Assembly: GCA_002105175.1 (NCBI GenBank)
Contig: MCGE01000022.1
Span: forward strand, 496,001 to 560,000
DNA: 64,000 bases
From: Absidia repens
Taxonomy: Eukaryota; Mucoromycota; Mucoromycetes; Mucorales; Cunninghamellaceae
Direction: 5' to 3'
Shown here: positions 23,764 to 35,792 of the stretch, piece by piece
Numbering within the stretch: position 1 is the stretch's first letter
Layout of the letters: every line of letters begins with the position of its first letter
Program-made: the position numbers and the translations under genes
Notes under the pieces: generated by a model
What the model was told of the DNA's origin: nothing
Database searches by the model: none
Seen by the model: only the letters and a program-made list of their open reading frames with translations

Positions 23764-26389
23764 CTAAGCAGTTTCAATTGGAGTATGGTATGGTGCGGAT
23801 CGAATGTAAGATGATGAGGTTACTACAGCTGTTGTTTGAGCGGAATTTCCGGTAGGTGCATCATGATGATGATGGTAAGGGTGGTGGTATTGGGGAGGAT
23901 GATGATTTTTTGTGACACCAGCTGTTGATGGTAATGATGGTGGAGTCGCGGCAGTTGGAGAAGGGCTTTCGTCATGACTTGAAGCTGAAGAGGATAAAGG
24001 TGAAGAGGATGATGCACCAGTCGCACCAGTATTTGCTTCAATGGTGCCAGTAACTCCCATAGCAGAAGACAGTCGACGCTGTTGGATTTGTAATTGATGC
24101 TGTTGATGGCTCGCTACGGTATTCAAACGGCCGCTTGTCAAACTATAATTCACACCACCCAAAATAGACCCTGAGATCATAGTGTCCAGCCGTCTTCGGT
24201 TTCTTCCAGGCTTGTTGAATCGAGCAGGTTCGAAGGTTTGCCAGACATATTGTGAGCATTTGTCGACATTAGGTAAATCTTGAATCATTTTGGCGATTGT
24301 GTTTTTGCGAAGTCCAAAAAAGTCCGGTCCAACTGGATTGTGTCCATATTCTTGGTTGCGTATAGCGAATGCACGTCTATAAAAAAAAAAAAAAGATAAT
24401 AAGTAAATAAGTAAATAAGACCCAGTAATTAGGACAAATAATTGGATTTTTTAGAGTTTACCTAACAATGATTGTCCATACTGTTGTAGGAGTGGGACCA
24501 GAATATGTCATTGGACAGTCGTCTGCAGTCACTTCAAACTAAAACAAATAACTGAAGGTTAATACAGTGTATACCATTGTAAAATAAAATAAAATAAAAT
24601 TACCTTGGGCTCTCTTCCATTATCCAATATGCGACATGTGTATTGAGTATCACTTTTTGCATCGACCATACTTCGATACCATCTATAAATACATTTCAAA
24701 GTCAGTAATATGAAAATAAATGAGATTTCATATAAATAAATGAAACTTACTTGCGCACGGTATAATTGACTGGGTAAACATAGCGTTGGTTGTGATAGGC
24801 TGGTCGGTCATAGACAACAGTACCCAGATCCACTACAGTCCAAGAATCAATTTCCACAGGCAAGATGTAATTACCACGATCATCCCGATCCACTTCATAA
24901 TATGTACGAACCGCGGTGCTAACTTGTTGCGAGTTTTGACGCTGCTGATTCTTCGGCTGTGATTTTGTTGCTGGTTTTTTGTTGCTGTCAGCAGGCATAA
25001 TCATAGGAGGATACTTTTTTCGCTTCTTGTTGCTTGGAGTATAGATGACTGGGATGTCTGCAGTAGGTGGCATTGTCTGATGATGATACGTGTTGCTTTC
25101 AGGAGGTGATGGATAACCAGAATGAATAATTGTAGGTGTAAATGCGGACCGACTTGCAGATTCTGAATGCAAGTGATTATGATGTGGTGTTTGTACCATC
25201 GAAGACGGTAATGGCGGTGGTTGTTGGCGAAGTTGTTGTTGATGATAGTGGTTGTGGCGGTCATCCATAAGAGGGGCAAGTCCTTGAGGTGGCAAAGATC
25301 GACGGTAATAGGATTCTGCTGATGGTATCATTGGTTCAGGGCGGAATAAAGAGGATGATGGAGGAGACAACGATGAAGAGGAAATCAGGCCAGAAGGGGG
25401 AGGAAGACAAGGCGGTGAAGGTGATGATGTTGTTTTTGATGCTGATGAATTTGTTGATTGAGTTGCTGCTGAAATAGGAGGTAATGTAGGTGATGTTGAA
25501 TCTGATGTAGATGATGAGTCGAGCCGTTTTCTTTTCAAATATTGGCACATGCCGTTGTCGTTATTCTGTTGATGTTGCTGTGCACATATAGCTGCATAAA
25601 TACCGCAATTACATGTGTGAGGTAATGATGGATGACGAGAGTGTGAAGATGAAGAGAGTTTGAACCCGTCAAAGTCCTGTGATTGAAGTGCATTGTAAAA
25701 TTCTGTTTTGCACCATTTCATTGTCTAATGATCAAAAAAAAAAAAAAAAAATCCAAGCGTGAGCATACGTTTTCCAGTGATTCTTCTGTTTCCTTTCATT
25801 TACCGGTTGTAATTCCAAACAAACATCAAAATGGTCTTGATTGTGTTTCCCATTGACATATACTTCACTTGAATGCTGATCTTCCATCACCCAAGACATT
25901 AAACCATGGCCTTCCCAAATAAGATTGTCCGCTTGATCCACATACTGAGTGTCGGTTCCAGATTCTTGGAAATTGGCAGAATAAACAGATAAATCATGTT
26001 CACCACATACCATGTCAGGACTAATTTACCATCATAATAATAAAAAAATTCATTTAGGAAACTTATCATATGAATAACATACATATTAAAGAATCAGCCA
26101 GCCTTTTTTTTTTTTTCTTACCTTGAAGAACAGATGGCCCATAAACAGCTTTTTAAAGGAATAGTAGCTAGTGGAATGGTTGTATCATTATCAGGATCAC
26201 ATTGCATTTGAAACGTGGCAAGACGCGTGGATTTGCTTCCCCTGAATTTATAATACACTTTCACTGTTTAAAAAAACAACAAATAATACGGTCAATATAC
26301 AATTGGACAATTATCCAAAATAAAGCTGTTCAGTTACCTTTTGTTGTGGTGGAATGGGAAGTGTCTAATGTTGTGTTTTTGCTTTCCAT
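23764..26389 (-). CDS. Spt21/Ams2-like N-terminus fused to FYRN-FYRC domains
   Basis: Probable nuclear/chromatin protein. Seven exons: 26389-26338, 26263-26122, 26020-25804, 25724-24751, 24682-24604, 24538-24462, 24376-23764; 2,154 nt, 717 residues, every phase consistent. Residues 1-160 (KSCLWAICSSSPDM, then DLSVYSANFQES, GHGLMSWVM and MKWCKTEFYNAL) follow the pattern of the fungal Spt21/Ams2 N-terminal domain, which belongs to regulators of histone gene expression. A disordered Ser/Pro/His/Gln linker follows. FYRN is at about 445-480 (YVYPVNYTVRKWYRSM...YTCRI) and FYRC at about 485-570 (YSGPTPTTVW, GPDFFGLRKNTIAKMIQDLP). FYR domains occur in TBRG1 and trithorax-type proteins. The tail is low-complexity. 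No SET, JmjC or PHD domain is visible. Confidence 0.82.
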
Positions 26390-28410
26390 TGAAGGGTCGA
26401 TATTATGTGAGGTATTGTAAAAATAAGAAAAAGTAAGAAATATATAAAATAAATAAGTAAATAAAAATATATAAGAAAAATAAAAAAGAGGAAAGAAAAG
26501 CAAAGTAATAAAAAAAAAGTCAAATTGGTGATTAAATGGGTTGGGTCAAAAAAAAGTGTTTCATTCTGCTAACCTGACAAGATTTTTAATATGCTGGTTT
26601 TAAATTTCAAAAGACTCGACCAACTGCGGGGCGTGAACTTACTTTTTTTATATCATGGCCAGCTCCGATCCAAGCAAACTAACAGGCATGAAAATAGATT
26701 GCTGTACCTTTCAACCCACCTGATGCGTACCAATTTATCAATCCATTTTACTAAAAAAGAAGAATCACTAGTGTAGCTAGTAAACAGTGTTTGTATACAT
26801 TTGACATTGATGCAATAATCATAGAAGAAACTGGCTTTGATATCATAACGATGGTTCGGAATTGACAGAGTTGACAGAATTATGATGAAAGGGATCGGCC
26901 AATGTAGTAACTAAATCCACACCATTTAATATCATATGTGAAACTGGAATCTTTGGTTGACGGACTTTTTGTTGCTTGATTTGAAAGGTCAGCACATGTT
27001 GTGATGCCTTGGTCAATTTTCTTCTGCCCCACCAAAATAATAAAAAATAAAAATATATACAAATGAAATGAAAAAGAAAACGCCGATCCAATGGCAGTGA
27101 ATTTGCTGAATAGAGTTAATGAATGGTACTACAACATGAATGACGAATCCCCTTAACACCTTGTTCATTTTACAACTGAATTAAAAGTAGCACGAATTGA
27201 AGCACGATCAATTAAAGAGCAAGTTCCTTTAGTTAAATGAAAAAAAAGAGATAGGCTGAATCAGGTAATGCTGACTGGTACTTCTTCTATATAAAGTTAA
27301 AGCATTTCTGTAAAAAAAAATGATGATGTGGAATGTATCACCCTCATGTTGTGTTGACTTGTTTTCACAAACATAATCATTGTCGTGATCATCACTTAAA
27401 GATCATCATCCTACCCCATCTAAGGTCACCATCACATCACATCTCGATTAATCAGTCATAATTACAGTCAAGTTTCATGATTCATCATCTTTTATTATTG
27501 CACATAAAAAAAGGGCGGATCGCAAGCACAAAAAAAAAAAAAAAAAAAGGTACCCAGCTGGAGCGTAACCAAAACAAGGAAAAAAAGATCTACAGAAACC
27601 TTGAAATTTAATTTTGAATGTTTGGGGCGCGAAGAGAGGATAAAAAAGAAACTCCATTTTTAAATGCCTAATCAGGGCCACACAAATGTACTGGTTACAC
27701 AAGAGTTCTCCAATATATGGTTGTTGATTTTTTATTCTATATCTCTGTACAAATCAGAACCAAAAAAAGCAACCAATAACGATGAAAGGATTGTGACAGC
27801 AGTACCATCGTTTAATAAAATGCATAATACATCAGTCAAAAAAAATGAATAGCAATTCTCATCAATCACCGAAAATGATCGTCTTAACCTATCATCATGA
27901 CAACAGCGAAAAAAAAAAAAAAAAAAAAATAGATTCTATTATTAGAAAATGGGGTTAGTAACACTGCTGGGATAAAACGTTTTATATACCGATTCATGAA
28001 ACCCTGGCGCGCGAAAAGATTTTCTCTCAAATCTGCTCGTTTCCATTTAATTTTTCCAAAATCATTAACTGAGCCCACTTCTGCCAATAAAGATCCTCTG
28101 CCAATCAACCATGCTAAGAACACGAATTAACATATGCTTATGCTATTTCGGGTTGAAGCGAGTGTCTGTGATATACATTGCCCTGCTGCACTTGATGACA
28201 TCCTCTCAAGTCTAGCTGCCAACCCCACTTTTTTTTAATATTTCGTCCAATATCTTTCATCCTATCCCACTTTCCTTGTGATTCACTAAACCAAATCAAA
28301 TCATTCAACCATGTTGTCTTTCTACAAATATATATCAATCATTTCTTTATTTATCAATACACGATATCAACTAAATAATAACACTAAACTATCTAAACTG
28401 TTCTAGCCAA
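26390..28410. other. Intergenic region, about 2 kb, no supported gene
   Basis: Lies between the 5' end of the Spt21/FYR gene and the 3' end of COG2. Contains A-rich leader sequence next to the former, homopolymers near 27530 and 27910, and open frames without family features. A short frame at 26843-27180 could only be extended with a 37-nt intron, which is too short to trust. Confidence 0.5.
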
Positions 28411-28872
28411 TCACGCAGATATCAGGTGCTCTAAAAAAAACAGATGATGAATTTAATATGAATATAAAACTACTTTACTATATCGTAAATAACATACCAA
28501 ACGGTTCGACAACCTGACAGAGTTTGACATAGCATTCAGGCCTACGGTTATCCAAATCGAGTGCATCAAGCTATCATGAAAAATAATAATTGATGAACGA
28601 TTTGTTTGTCCCTTTTCCACAATCCCATTTATATTTACCTCTGCTCCAATTTGACGGACATCCAATAAAAACTGTTTCTGAATCTTCTCGCTATCTGATA
28701 AAGTGTCCCCAGCTACCGGTTCAGTTTTCTTGCCCCATTTAATTTTCTTGAGTGCATCATCTTGTTTTTTGAGAATGGCCAATAGTTCACTGATAATCAA
28801 AGTATACCTATTTGATAATAATAATCATAAGGGTTGGATCATGACACTTTCATTTGCTCTCCCTTACATATA

Positions 28873-28912
<40 letters not shown>

Positions 28913-31852
28913 TGAATACAACCATGTCAACAACAATAGTGCCCCATGTCTTGTGCTTATCATCGTGAATCCAGTGCTGATTGCACTCCACAAACGTGAC
29001 ATAAGGTTTGAATAGATTGGGTATAAAATAAGATGATTCCGTTGGTGGTGCCTTGTTGGTATGCCGATAGTGACTGATGATCCCTTTGACAAGCTGCAGT
29101 GATTCCATACATCGACGGCTAATTGTTCCGGTGATACGTCGATCTAAATCTTGAATGGTTGATGTTTCTAGGTTTTGGAGTATTTCATCCATGCTTTCTA
29201 TCAATATGAACATAAAGTGAGCTTTGGTCCATCAATTCGCCCCCTCCTTCTCCTCCTCCCTATCCTAATATTACCTTTCAATAATGATATATCTTGAATG
29301 TCATTTGGAAGTTTTGGGAAGATGATATCATTCATCTGTCGCTTTGTCTACAAAAAAAAAGGTTAGTTGCCGAAGTCTGTTCCCTGTTGCTGGGGGGGGG
29401 TTTACATATATATTATTTTTCAAACTTACAAAGGTCACCATGTTCTTTATGTCATTGGACAAAACAATCACCAACGCTTCATCAAAAGGTTTAGTTAAAT
29501 CGCCTGCAGTGGTGGGACTTGAGCCAAGTGGAGTGCCTGGCGTGCCTGGCGTGCCTGGAGTGCCCGGAGTGCCTGATTGACCACGGTCCGATACACTAGC
29601 ACTGTCAGTTGTTGTGTTGAATAGTTGTTGAATAATATTACTGGCCCAGAGGTTGTACCGACAAAGAATCTAGATAAAACAATACCCAATCAGTATCGCT
29701 GAGCAGCCCAGTATCATTGCTCTTTTTCTACTTGCCTGCAATGTCAGCTTCCAAAATCGATCAGATAGGACAAACAGGTAGACATTATCTGCCCAACACT
29801 TTTCAATCGTTTGCGCAACAGCCTTGGTACCTGGCAATACAATATCTGAAAATAAACCATATCAGTCCATTTTTCATTTACCCTTAATTACGATTGCTAT
29901 AGTAGTGTTACCTGCTGGTTTCGCCGATTTTTTTGTTGTGTCTAGGGCAATACATTTCTTCGGGTCAATCAGCAGTTCTTCCATTGCAGTCACAATTTCC
30001 CTAAATCTGTAAGCAAAGAGAATAAAAAGTTAGCACAGTATTACAATTCACGTTTCTATGCATATTTCATTTCATCTTACCGAAGTTGGAAGTACACCGG
30101 TAGCTGCCATCGTTTCATGAATTCGGCGTAGCTTGCGTGGTGTCTAAAGTAGAAAAGGGATTTCTTGCTGTTGAATAAGTTTTCCAAACCAGCGACAAAT
30201 TGTATGGAGGATGTATAATTCTAAATCAACAAGTGAGAAGGCAATGAGTGAGATATGACAATAATTACCAGATAGCTTCAAGTTCTATCTACATCACTCG
30301 GCTGACACAAAAAAAAAAAAAAAAGACCTGTAACTAATTACCTTGTGACAAGTTTCAGTTTGACCAGCAGCATAAATAGTCGAGCATCTTTTATTGATAT
30401 GTTCCACGATTTGTACCCAGAGGGCATTCACCAGGATCTCATAGTTGGTACCTTTTAAAGTCCGTTGTGTAATATCTAGAATGGGTCGTAGATCGTTGGT
30501 GGCAAAGGTTAAGATTTTGTTGTACATCATCACTAGTGGCTGTTCCTGTGTGGTGGGTGTTGAGCGGGATGAGTCTATCGCCTGTCGTGTGATCGTCTTA
30601 TCCAAAAAAGGTCGAATAAATTCTTCACGAATGATCTTTTCCGCCACGTGTGTTTGATCCACCAGAGCATAGGTTCGCAAACATTGAGTCATGGATTGCT
30701 TTGTTGATTTGTCGGTTTGTCCATTGTTCATGTTCTTGATGGCCACCGATAGTGCTTTAGAAAGCTTTTGCTGTAAGGTATCCTTGATCCGGGTGATTCT
30801 CTATATTGGCAATAAAAATAAACCATGTTAAGCTACCTAAGTTGACTCTAGAGAAGGACAGAAAAGAAGTTCTTTGTGTTACCCATTCGTTTTCAGTGAC
30901 AAAAGATAGATGTTTCCCGCGTCCAACCAGATGTTGCATTTGATTGTATTCTACAGCTACTCGGTCTATTTGCTTGCCCAAACTGATTTTCACCGAAATA
31001 CAGAAAATTCATAGATAGTTCAAATATTTCAGCAAGGATCAACATTCCATTTCCTAACACCCTTTGCTTACCTATTTCCATCCTCTTCTTCGACAGTGGT
31101 GGATCCATTTTCTGGGCTTGATATCAAGATAAGGTCCGCTTTGGATTTGCTGTCCTTGGTTATATCCGCATTGATTTCTAAAAGATCTTCCACTTTGGAT
31201 ACTGATTCATGGATATTCAGCAGTAATTTCAGACAAGTCTAATAAACATGCACATACAATACACATCATAGAGTGAGTTCCTCCAATCATCCAGTATATT
31301 CTCTTGTTTTGTTTACCTTTTTTTCCCGTACACGGGCACGATGTTCTAATTGTCCTTCAAGATCATCCATTACTCCCTGAAAGTGAGATCGAACGTCCTA
31401 ATAAATATTCATGATATACCAAACGCGTATGGAATTAAAAAAAAAAAAAAAAAAGACGACAAAGGTGTAAGTATGTGTGTGTTGGTCATCCCATGGTTTT
31501 TTTTTCTTCCTATGCCCTAAACAATCGTTACCTTGACTTCCACTTCCATTCGTATTAAAGGTTGCTGAAGTGTATCGATCGCTTTGTCCACACCTTTGAG
31601 GTTTGTCGAAAGATTGATAAAGTCTTGATAATCACGGTTGATCAGTTCCACCAGTTCAGTTTTCAAGGATTTTAAGTGACTATTCAGTTCCATCTTTAAA
31701 CGCTCCAAGCCCAAGTGCCGTCTGCTGGAAAGGAATCGATCGGGATCAAAGTCTTCGGCTGTAAATACCGCACGCTCAATCGTCTGTTTGGGTAAAGGTT
31801 GAATGGATTGAATAAACGTGTCGTCATCATCTTCATCACCGAAGCTGAACAT
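28411..31852 (-). CDS. COG2: Conserved oligomeric Golgi complex subunit 2
   Basis: Subunit of the COG tethering complex for retrograde traffic within the Golgi. Fourteen exons: 31852-31532, 31376-31317, 31238-31072, 30982-30883, 30800-30342, 30220-30081, 30006-29912, 29845-29736, 29669-29430, 29347-29275, 29197-28912, 28807-28639, 28570-28498, 28430-28411; 2,313 nt, 770 residues. The N-terminus has FDPDRFLSSRRHLGLERLK and ELINRDYQDFINLSTNLKGV with a coiled coil after it, diagnostic of COG2. Later landmarks are IDRVAVEYNQMQHLV and KRWQLPVYFQLRFREI. The intron after the exon ending at 29736 has a GC donor. A (Gly-Thr-Pro) run of five units sits near residue 510. The last coding exon is only 20 nt. 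It is divergent from PheRS copy 2. Confidence 0.93.
28869..28908. repeat. (TA)n microsatellite in a COG2 intron
   Basis: About 18 TA units in the intron between the COG2 exons at 29197-28912 and 28807-28639, within a few bases of the donor. Confidence 0.9.
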
Positions 31853-32111
31853 GGTTGATTTTTGGTTGCGTCTATTTCGTTTTTCTTTTCGTTTTTAGTT
31901 AGAGAATTGAACTAGTTCAATATATGATACAAAAGAGCTGGCTAAAGGGATTGAAATAAGAGTATCTGATGAAGTCAAGGAATACAGTATAAAAAAAAAA
32001 ATAGGAATAAAAAAGAGCCGTTAACATGCGGTGTCTGAATTCAAATTTTTGTTGATTGACAGATTTTTTTTTTGGATTTTTACTCTTTCGTCTGGTTTAG
32101 TATCAAAGTCA
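31853..32111. promoter_or_regulatory. Divergent promoter region of COG2 and PheRS copy 2
   Basis: Only 259 bp separate the two opposed start codons, so the promoters must overlap or be shared. The last 85 bp or so (from about 32025) are shared with PheRS copy 1; the rest is unique. No TATA box is assigned. Confidence 0.6.
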
Positions 32112-33775
32112 ATGTTCAGGAATAGCATATTGCGACTATCTTCCAGCATACAACCTTATGGGACGAAATCCCGTCTGGTGACCATTGTATGTCAACGGTC
32201 TTTTTATTCTACTCAAAACTCAGGTACGCGTTTTACTTTACTTCACTTCTTTCTCTACGTATGTGGTTTTTTTCTCACCTATCTATATGTATATATATGT
32301 ATCCATTGTAACCAGGAATAGAATTCAAGGAAAATAGTATCCAAGTCAACGACACAGCCTATCACCGCGACGACTGGACTAATGTGACACCTACTGTATT
32401 ATCGAAATTGGAACGAAAACTTCACCTTCAACCTCGCAACCCTATTGGTATTATTCGACAACTGATTGAAGACCATTTCAATGATTTTGCTACTTTCAAC
32501 AATGTGTCACCCATTGTCACCACACAGCAAAACTTTGATGATCTTTTGATTCCAAAGGACCATCCCAGTCGCACCAAATCAGACAACTATTATTTCAACA
32601 AGGACACGGTTTTGCGGGCACATACTTCTGCGCACCAATTGCAAGGGTTGGCTTCAGGGGCGAACAAATTCTTGATTAGCGGGGATGTTTATCGGCGGGA
32701 CGAAATTGACAGCTCACATTATCCGGTATTTCATCAAATTGAAGGGTTGGCCTACTTTGGGGGTCAAGACGAAGATCAAGTGGCAGCCATTCAAGCTGAT
32801 TTGGAGAAAGCGAAGCCTATTCCTGCCAACATTGAAATTGTCGACGATACGGTGATCCATGCTGGCAACCCTAAGCAAGACAGACACTCTCAAGTTGTGA
32901 TGACTCCATTGGTCGCTCATTTGAAACACTCTATCAACAGTATGATTTGCCATTTGTTTGCTGATGAACCTAATCTCAAAGTCCGTTGGATTGAAGCTTA
33001 CTTCCCTTTTACCAGTCCAAGTTACGAAGTGGAAATCTTTTATCAAGGTGAATGGCTCGAAGTGCTTGGATGTGGTGTGGTACAACAAACGCTTTTAGAC
33101 AAAGGAAGTAAGTGAGATGTACCTCTTCATTTGTAGACACAATACTAAGGTTGTTGCTACTGGTTTTGATTTTGATTTTGAATAGATCGACATGATGCTG
33201 TAGGATGGGCTTTTGGTATGGGTTTGGAACGTTTAGCTATGGTGCTCTTTGGTATTCCTGACATTCGCTTGTTTTGGTCTCAAGATAATCGATTCATTGA
33301 TCAATTCACACCTGGACAAATCAATAAATTCCAAGCTTTCTCAAAATATCCCCCATGCATCAAGGATATCTCCTTTTGGCTCCCCCCTACTGAATGGCAT
33401 GACAATAACTTTTGCGAATCGATACGTGGCGTAGCGGGCGATCTTGTGGAAAACGTGAAAGTGGTAAGAAAAAGATCATCACGACAAGGATATGATTTAT
33501 CTCGAAACTAATTATCATTACCATATGTACATATGTAGATTGACGACTTTGTACACCCAAAGACCAACCGACGAAGCTTATGCTATCGAATCATGTATAG
33601 ATCCATGGATCGGAATGTCACCAATGATGAAATCAACGAAATTCAAGAAAAAGTGCGATCTACCGTGGAACAAGAATTTGGCGTGGAATTGCGGGAAAAG
33701 AAATAGAATGTGGCTTTAGGTGTAGATGTAGTTTATATAGTATGTAGTTTAGTTTTAGATATCATTTTATCTTAT
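32025..33775 (+). repeat. Inverted segmental duplication, right arm
   Basis: Partner of 16695-18460. Similarity includes introns and about 60 bp past the stop, then ends abruptly; copy 1 continues into AAAATGATA units, copy 2 does not. Confidence 0.92.
32112..33706 (+). CDS. Mitochondrial phenylalanyl-tRNA synthetase, copy 2
   Basis: Same gene as copy 1 in opposite orientation. Exons 32112-32223, 32316-33107, 33186-33463, 33539-33706; exon lengths equal copy 1 exactly (112, 792, 278, 168 nt) and give 449 residues. All class II motifs, the presequence and the C-terminal anticodon-binding region are intact, so both copies appear functional. Most of the differences I saw in exons are silent. 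Copy 2 shares a short divergent promoter with COG2, while copy 1 has an unrelated upstream region, so the two could be expressed differently. Which copy is ancestral cannot be decided here. Confidence 0.93.
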
Positions 33776-34403
33776 GTTTTATTATATTGTCTTGCTATTA
33801 TGAATAAAAGGACTCCAATGGAGGTGTATAAAATGCATCGTTTGTGCAAAGCAGGATTTCCTGGAAAGACATTGATTGTGATGGGGGGAAATGTTGAATA
33901 GTGCAAAAGGAGACTAGGGCTATAGTAGAAAAGCGATTCTAGTTTATTGTGACAGATGAAAGAAATAGACGTTGCCTATGGTTCGAAAGGAATCGCGATG
34001 AGGAATGGGCCAGATGCAGATTATGGTGAAAAAAAAAAAAAACTAAGGTGCGCTGAAATGGTTTTGAGGCATTAGAAATCAAAGCTTCTCTGCGTATTCT
34101 AATATATATATATATATATATTCCTTTGATGAGCAGTCTTTGTATCTCAATGCGATGTAGCTTCAAAAAGAAAAAGAAAATGTTGGCAAAATGGTCCTCC
34201 GATATTTTTCATCAATGCACATTCTACGTATCGTTTAACTTCCTCATTTTATTTATCTATACCATTTTCTTCTTTAATCACACAAATAATCCGTTATCAA
34301 TAGAAAATAACAACATAAGATAGTACATAATATCACCACAAACTTATACAAAAAAAAAAGACGAATGAATAAGAATGGAATAAATTAATCAATATGACAT
34401 GTT
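33707..34403. other. Convergent intergenic region
   Basis: 3' flanks of PheRS copy 2 and the GT4 gene. A TA run lies at about 34103-34121. An ORF running from the PheRS 3' end to 33901 has no family features. No RNA gene seen. Confidence 0.5.
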
Positions 34404-35792
34404 TTATTTGCTGAGGTAATCTTCCTCTACACCACTATCACTATCGTCACTACGACCACTAATATTAATACTATTACTATCAATAACTATACTATCATTA
34501 CATCTATCCTGTTGGTCACCAATAGCATCCTTGTAAATTTGCACCATATGATCCATTGCAGCCGCCCAAGTATAAGATTTCGAGGCTGTCAATGCATTTT
34601 GTCCCATGAGTTCGCGCTCCGAAGGATGATCCACTAGTCGCTCCAAATGTGATTTGTACCCCATAATCATGTTGTGTTGTTCAATGTTAAACCCATCGTC
34701 ATCCGCAGTTTCCAATAGTAATCCAGAGTGTCCATGATCAACCAAATCACAAATTCCTTCTGCTTGCAGTCCCACAACCGGCAACCCAGATGCCATGGCT
34801 TCCAGTATAACTTGGCCAAAAGTTTCTGTAGTGGAGGGGAAAGCAAAAATATCCGCTGATGCATAAGCTGCTGCCAAATCTGCCCCTTTCAGATAGCCAG
34901 TAAAAGTGATCGGTAATACACGCTTGTTGCTAGCATCACCATCACCTTGTTGTTGTTGTTGATCAGTGGTAGCTGTACAATATTTTCGTTGGATATCGTC
35001 AAAAGCAGGACCATGGCCGACACAAACCAAGTGGCATTTTGAGTGATCCATTTCTTTGTAGGCGTCTAATAGTAATCCAATATTTTTTTCAAAGGAGATA
35101 CGTCCCACATATAACAGCACACACTTCTTTTCAGCCAAGGTACCGCTGCTACTATTATGATCCACTTGTTCACCACCGCCTTTCCTACTACTAGAAGAGA
35201 CACCCATCCATTGTTCTCGAAGTTTCGACGATCGGTGCACCGTTGAAAACAATTGCATATCGACACCGCGAGGCCACAAGCGAACGTGATCAAAACCATG
35301 ATGTTCCAGCATTTGTTTTGTTGATGGTGAAGGACAGGCAGTGTAAAGACATCGAGCATGATTAAATTCGACCCACCGCCACATCAAAGGAGTAAACCAG
35401 CCCCAGCCGAAATGCTGGCAATAGATAGCCAAATTTGTGTGGTACGAAGAGACGACAGGAATACCTTTCGGTAAATAGCGAGAAATCATGTAAAGAGCAG
35501 TTGAACCCAACCAGACAGGATCAGCAACATGAATTACTTGAGGTGCAAATGATAAGAGCCGTTCTGTGAAGGCAGGTCGCCATAGATTGAGTTTCAGCTC
35601 AGGATAAGGAAGGAAAGGAATGCCATAAGTACCCATGATTTCAGCCCCTGCAAACGTAGTCATGCCGCTTTCAGGACCCAGAAGAAGCACCATATGTCCA
35701 TTTTTCTGCAAATGCTCCAATAATCGCACCAAAGAATTGACAAGTCCGTTCACGTTTGGTAGCCAATTTTCAGTCACAATAGCAACGCGCAT
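34404..35792 (-). CDS. Family 4 glycosyltransferase, MgtA/PimB/SQD2-like
   Basis: Predicted GT-B fold retaining glycosyltransferase, probably cytosolic or membrane-associated, using a nucleotide sugar. One uninterrupted 462-residue ORF, unlike the intron-rich neighbours. The N-terminal domain starts at once with MRVAIVTENWLPNVNGLVNS and has VIHVADPVWLG. The C-terminal domain has LLYVGRISFEKNIGLLLDAY and the EX7E nucleotide-sugar signature in TETFGQVILEAMASG (about residues 318-330), with PVVGLQAEGICDLV after it. The opening and the RGVD motif resemble bacterial mannosyltransferases and plant SQD2 sulfoquinovosyltransferase more than Alg2 or Alg11. Donor and acceptor cannot be read from sequence. 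Absence of introns and prokaryote-like relatives make transfer from bacteria possible but unproven. Confidence 0.85.
   Translation of the reverse strand: MRVAIVTENWLPNVNGLVNSLVRLLEHLQKNGHMVLLLGPESGMTTFAGAEIMGTYGIPFLPYPELKLNLWRPAFTERLLSFAPQVIHVADPVWLGSTALYMISRYLPKGIPVVSSYHTNLAIYCQHFGWGWFTPLMWRWVEFNHARCLYTACPSPSTKQMLEHHGFDHVRLWPRGVDMQLFSTVHRSSKLREQWMGVSSSSRKGGGEQVDHNSSSGTLAEKKCVLLYVGRISFEKNIGLLLDAYKEMDHSKCHLVCVGHGPAFDDIQRKYCTATTDQQQQQGDGDASNKRVLPITFTGYLKGADLAAAYASADIFAFPSTTETFGQVILEAMASGLPVVGLQAEGICDLVDHGHSGLLLETADDDGFNIEQHNMIMGYKSHLERLVDHPSERELMGQNALTASKSYTWAAAMDHMVQIYKDAIGDQQDRCNDSIVIDSNSINISGRSDDSDSGVEEDYLSK

Noticed and set aside
26843..27180. Minus-strand frame that could extend to an ATG near 27153
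   Set aside because: The join needs a 37-nt intron, and the continuous frame uses TTG or hits a stop. Sequence has no family resemblance.
31376..31398. Alternative longer COG2 exon 2 starting near 31398
   Set aside because: It gives a stop in frame as I read the bases, while the TTTTCAG acceptor ending at 31377 gives a clean phase-0 junction.
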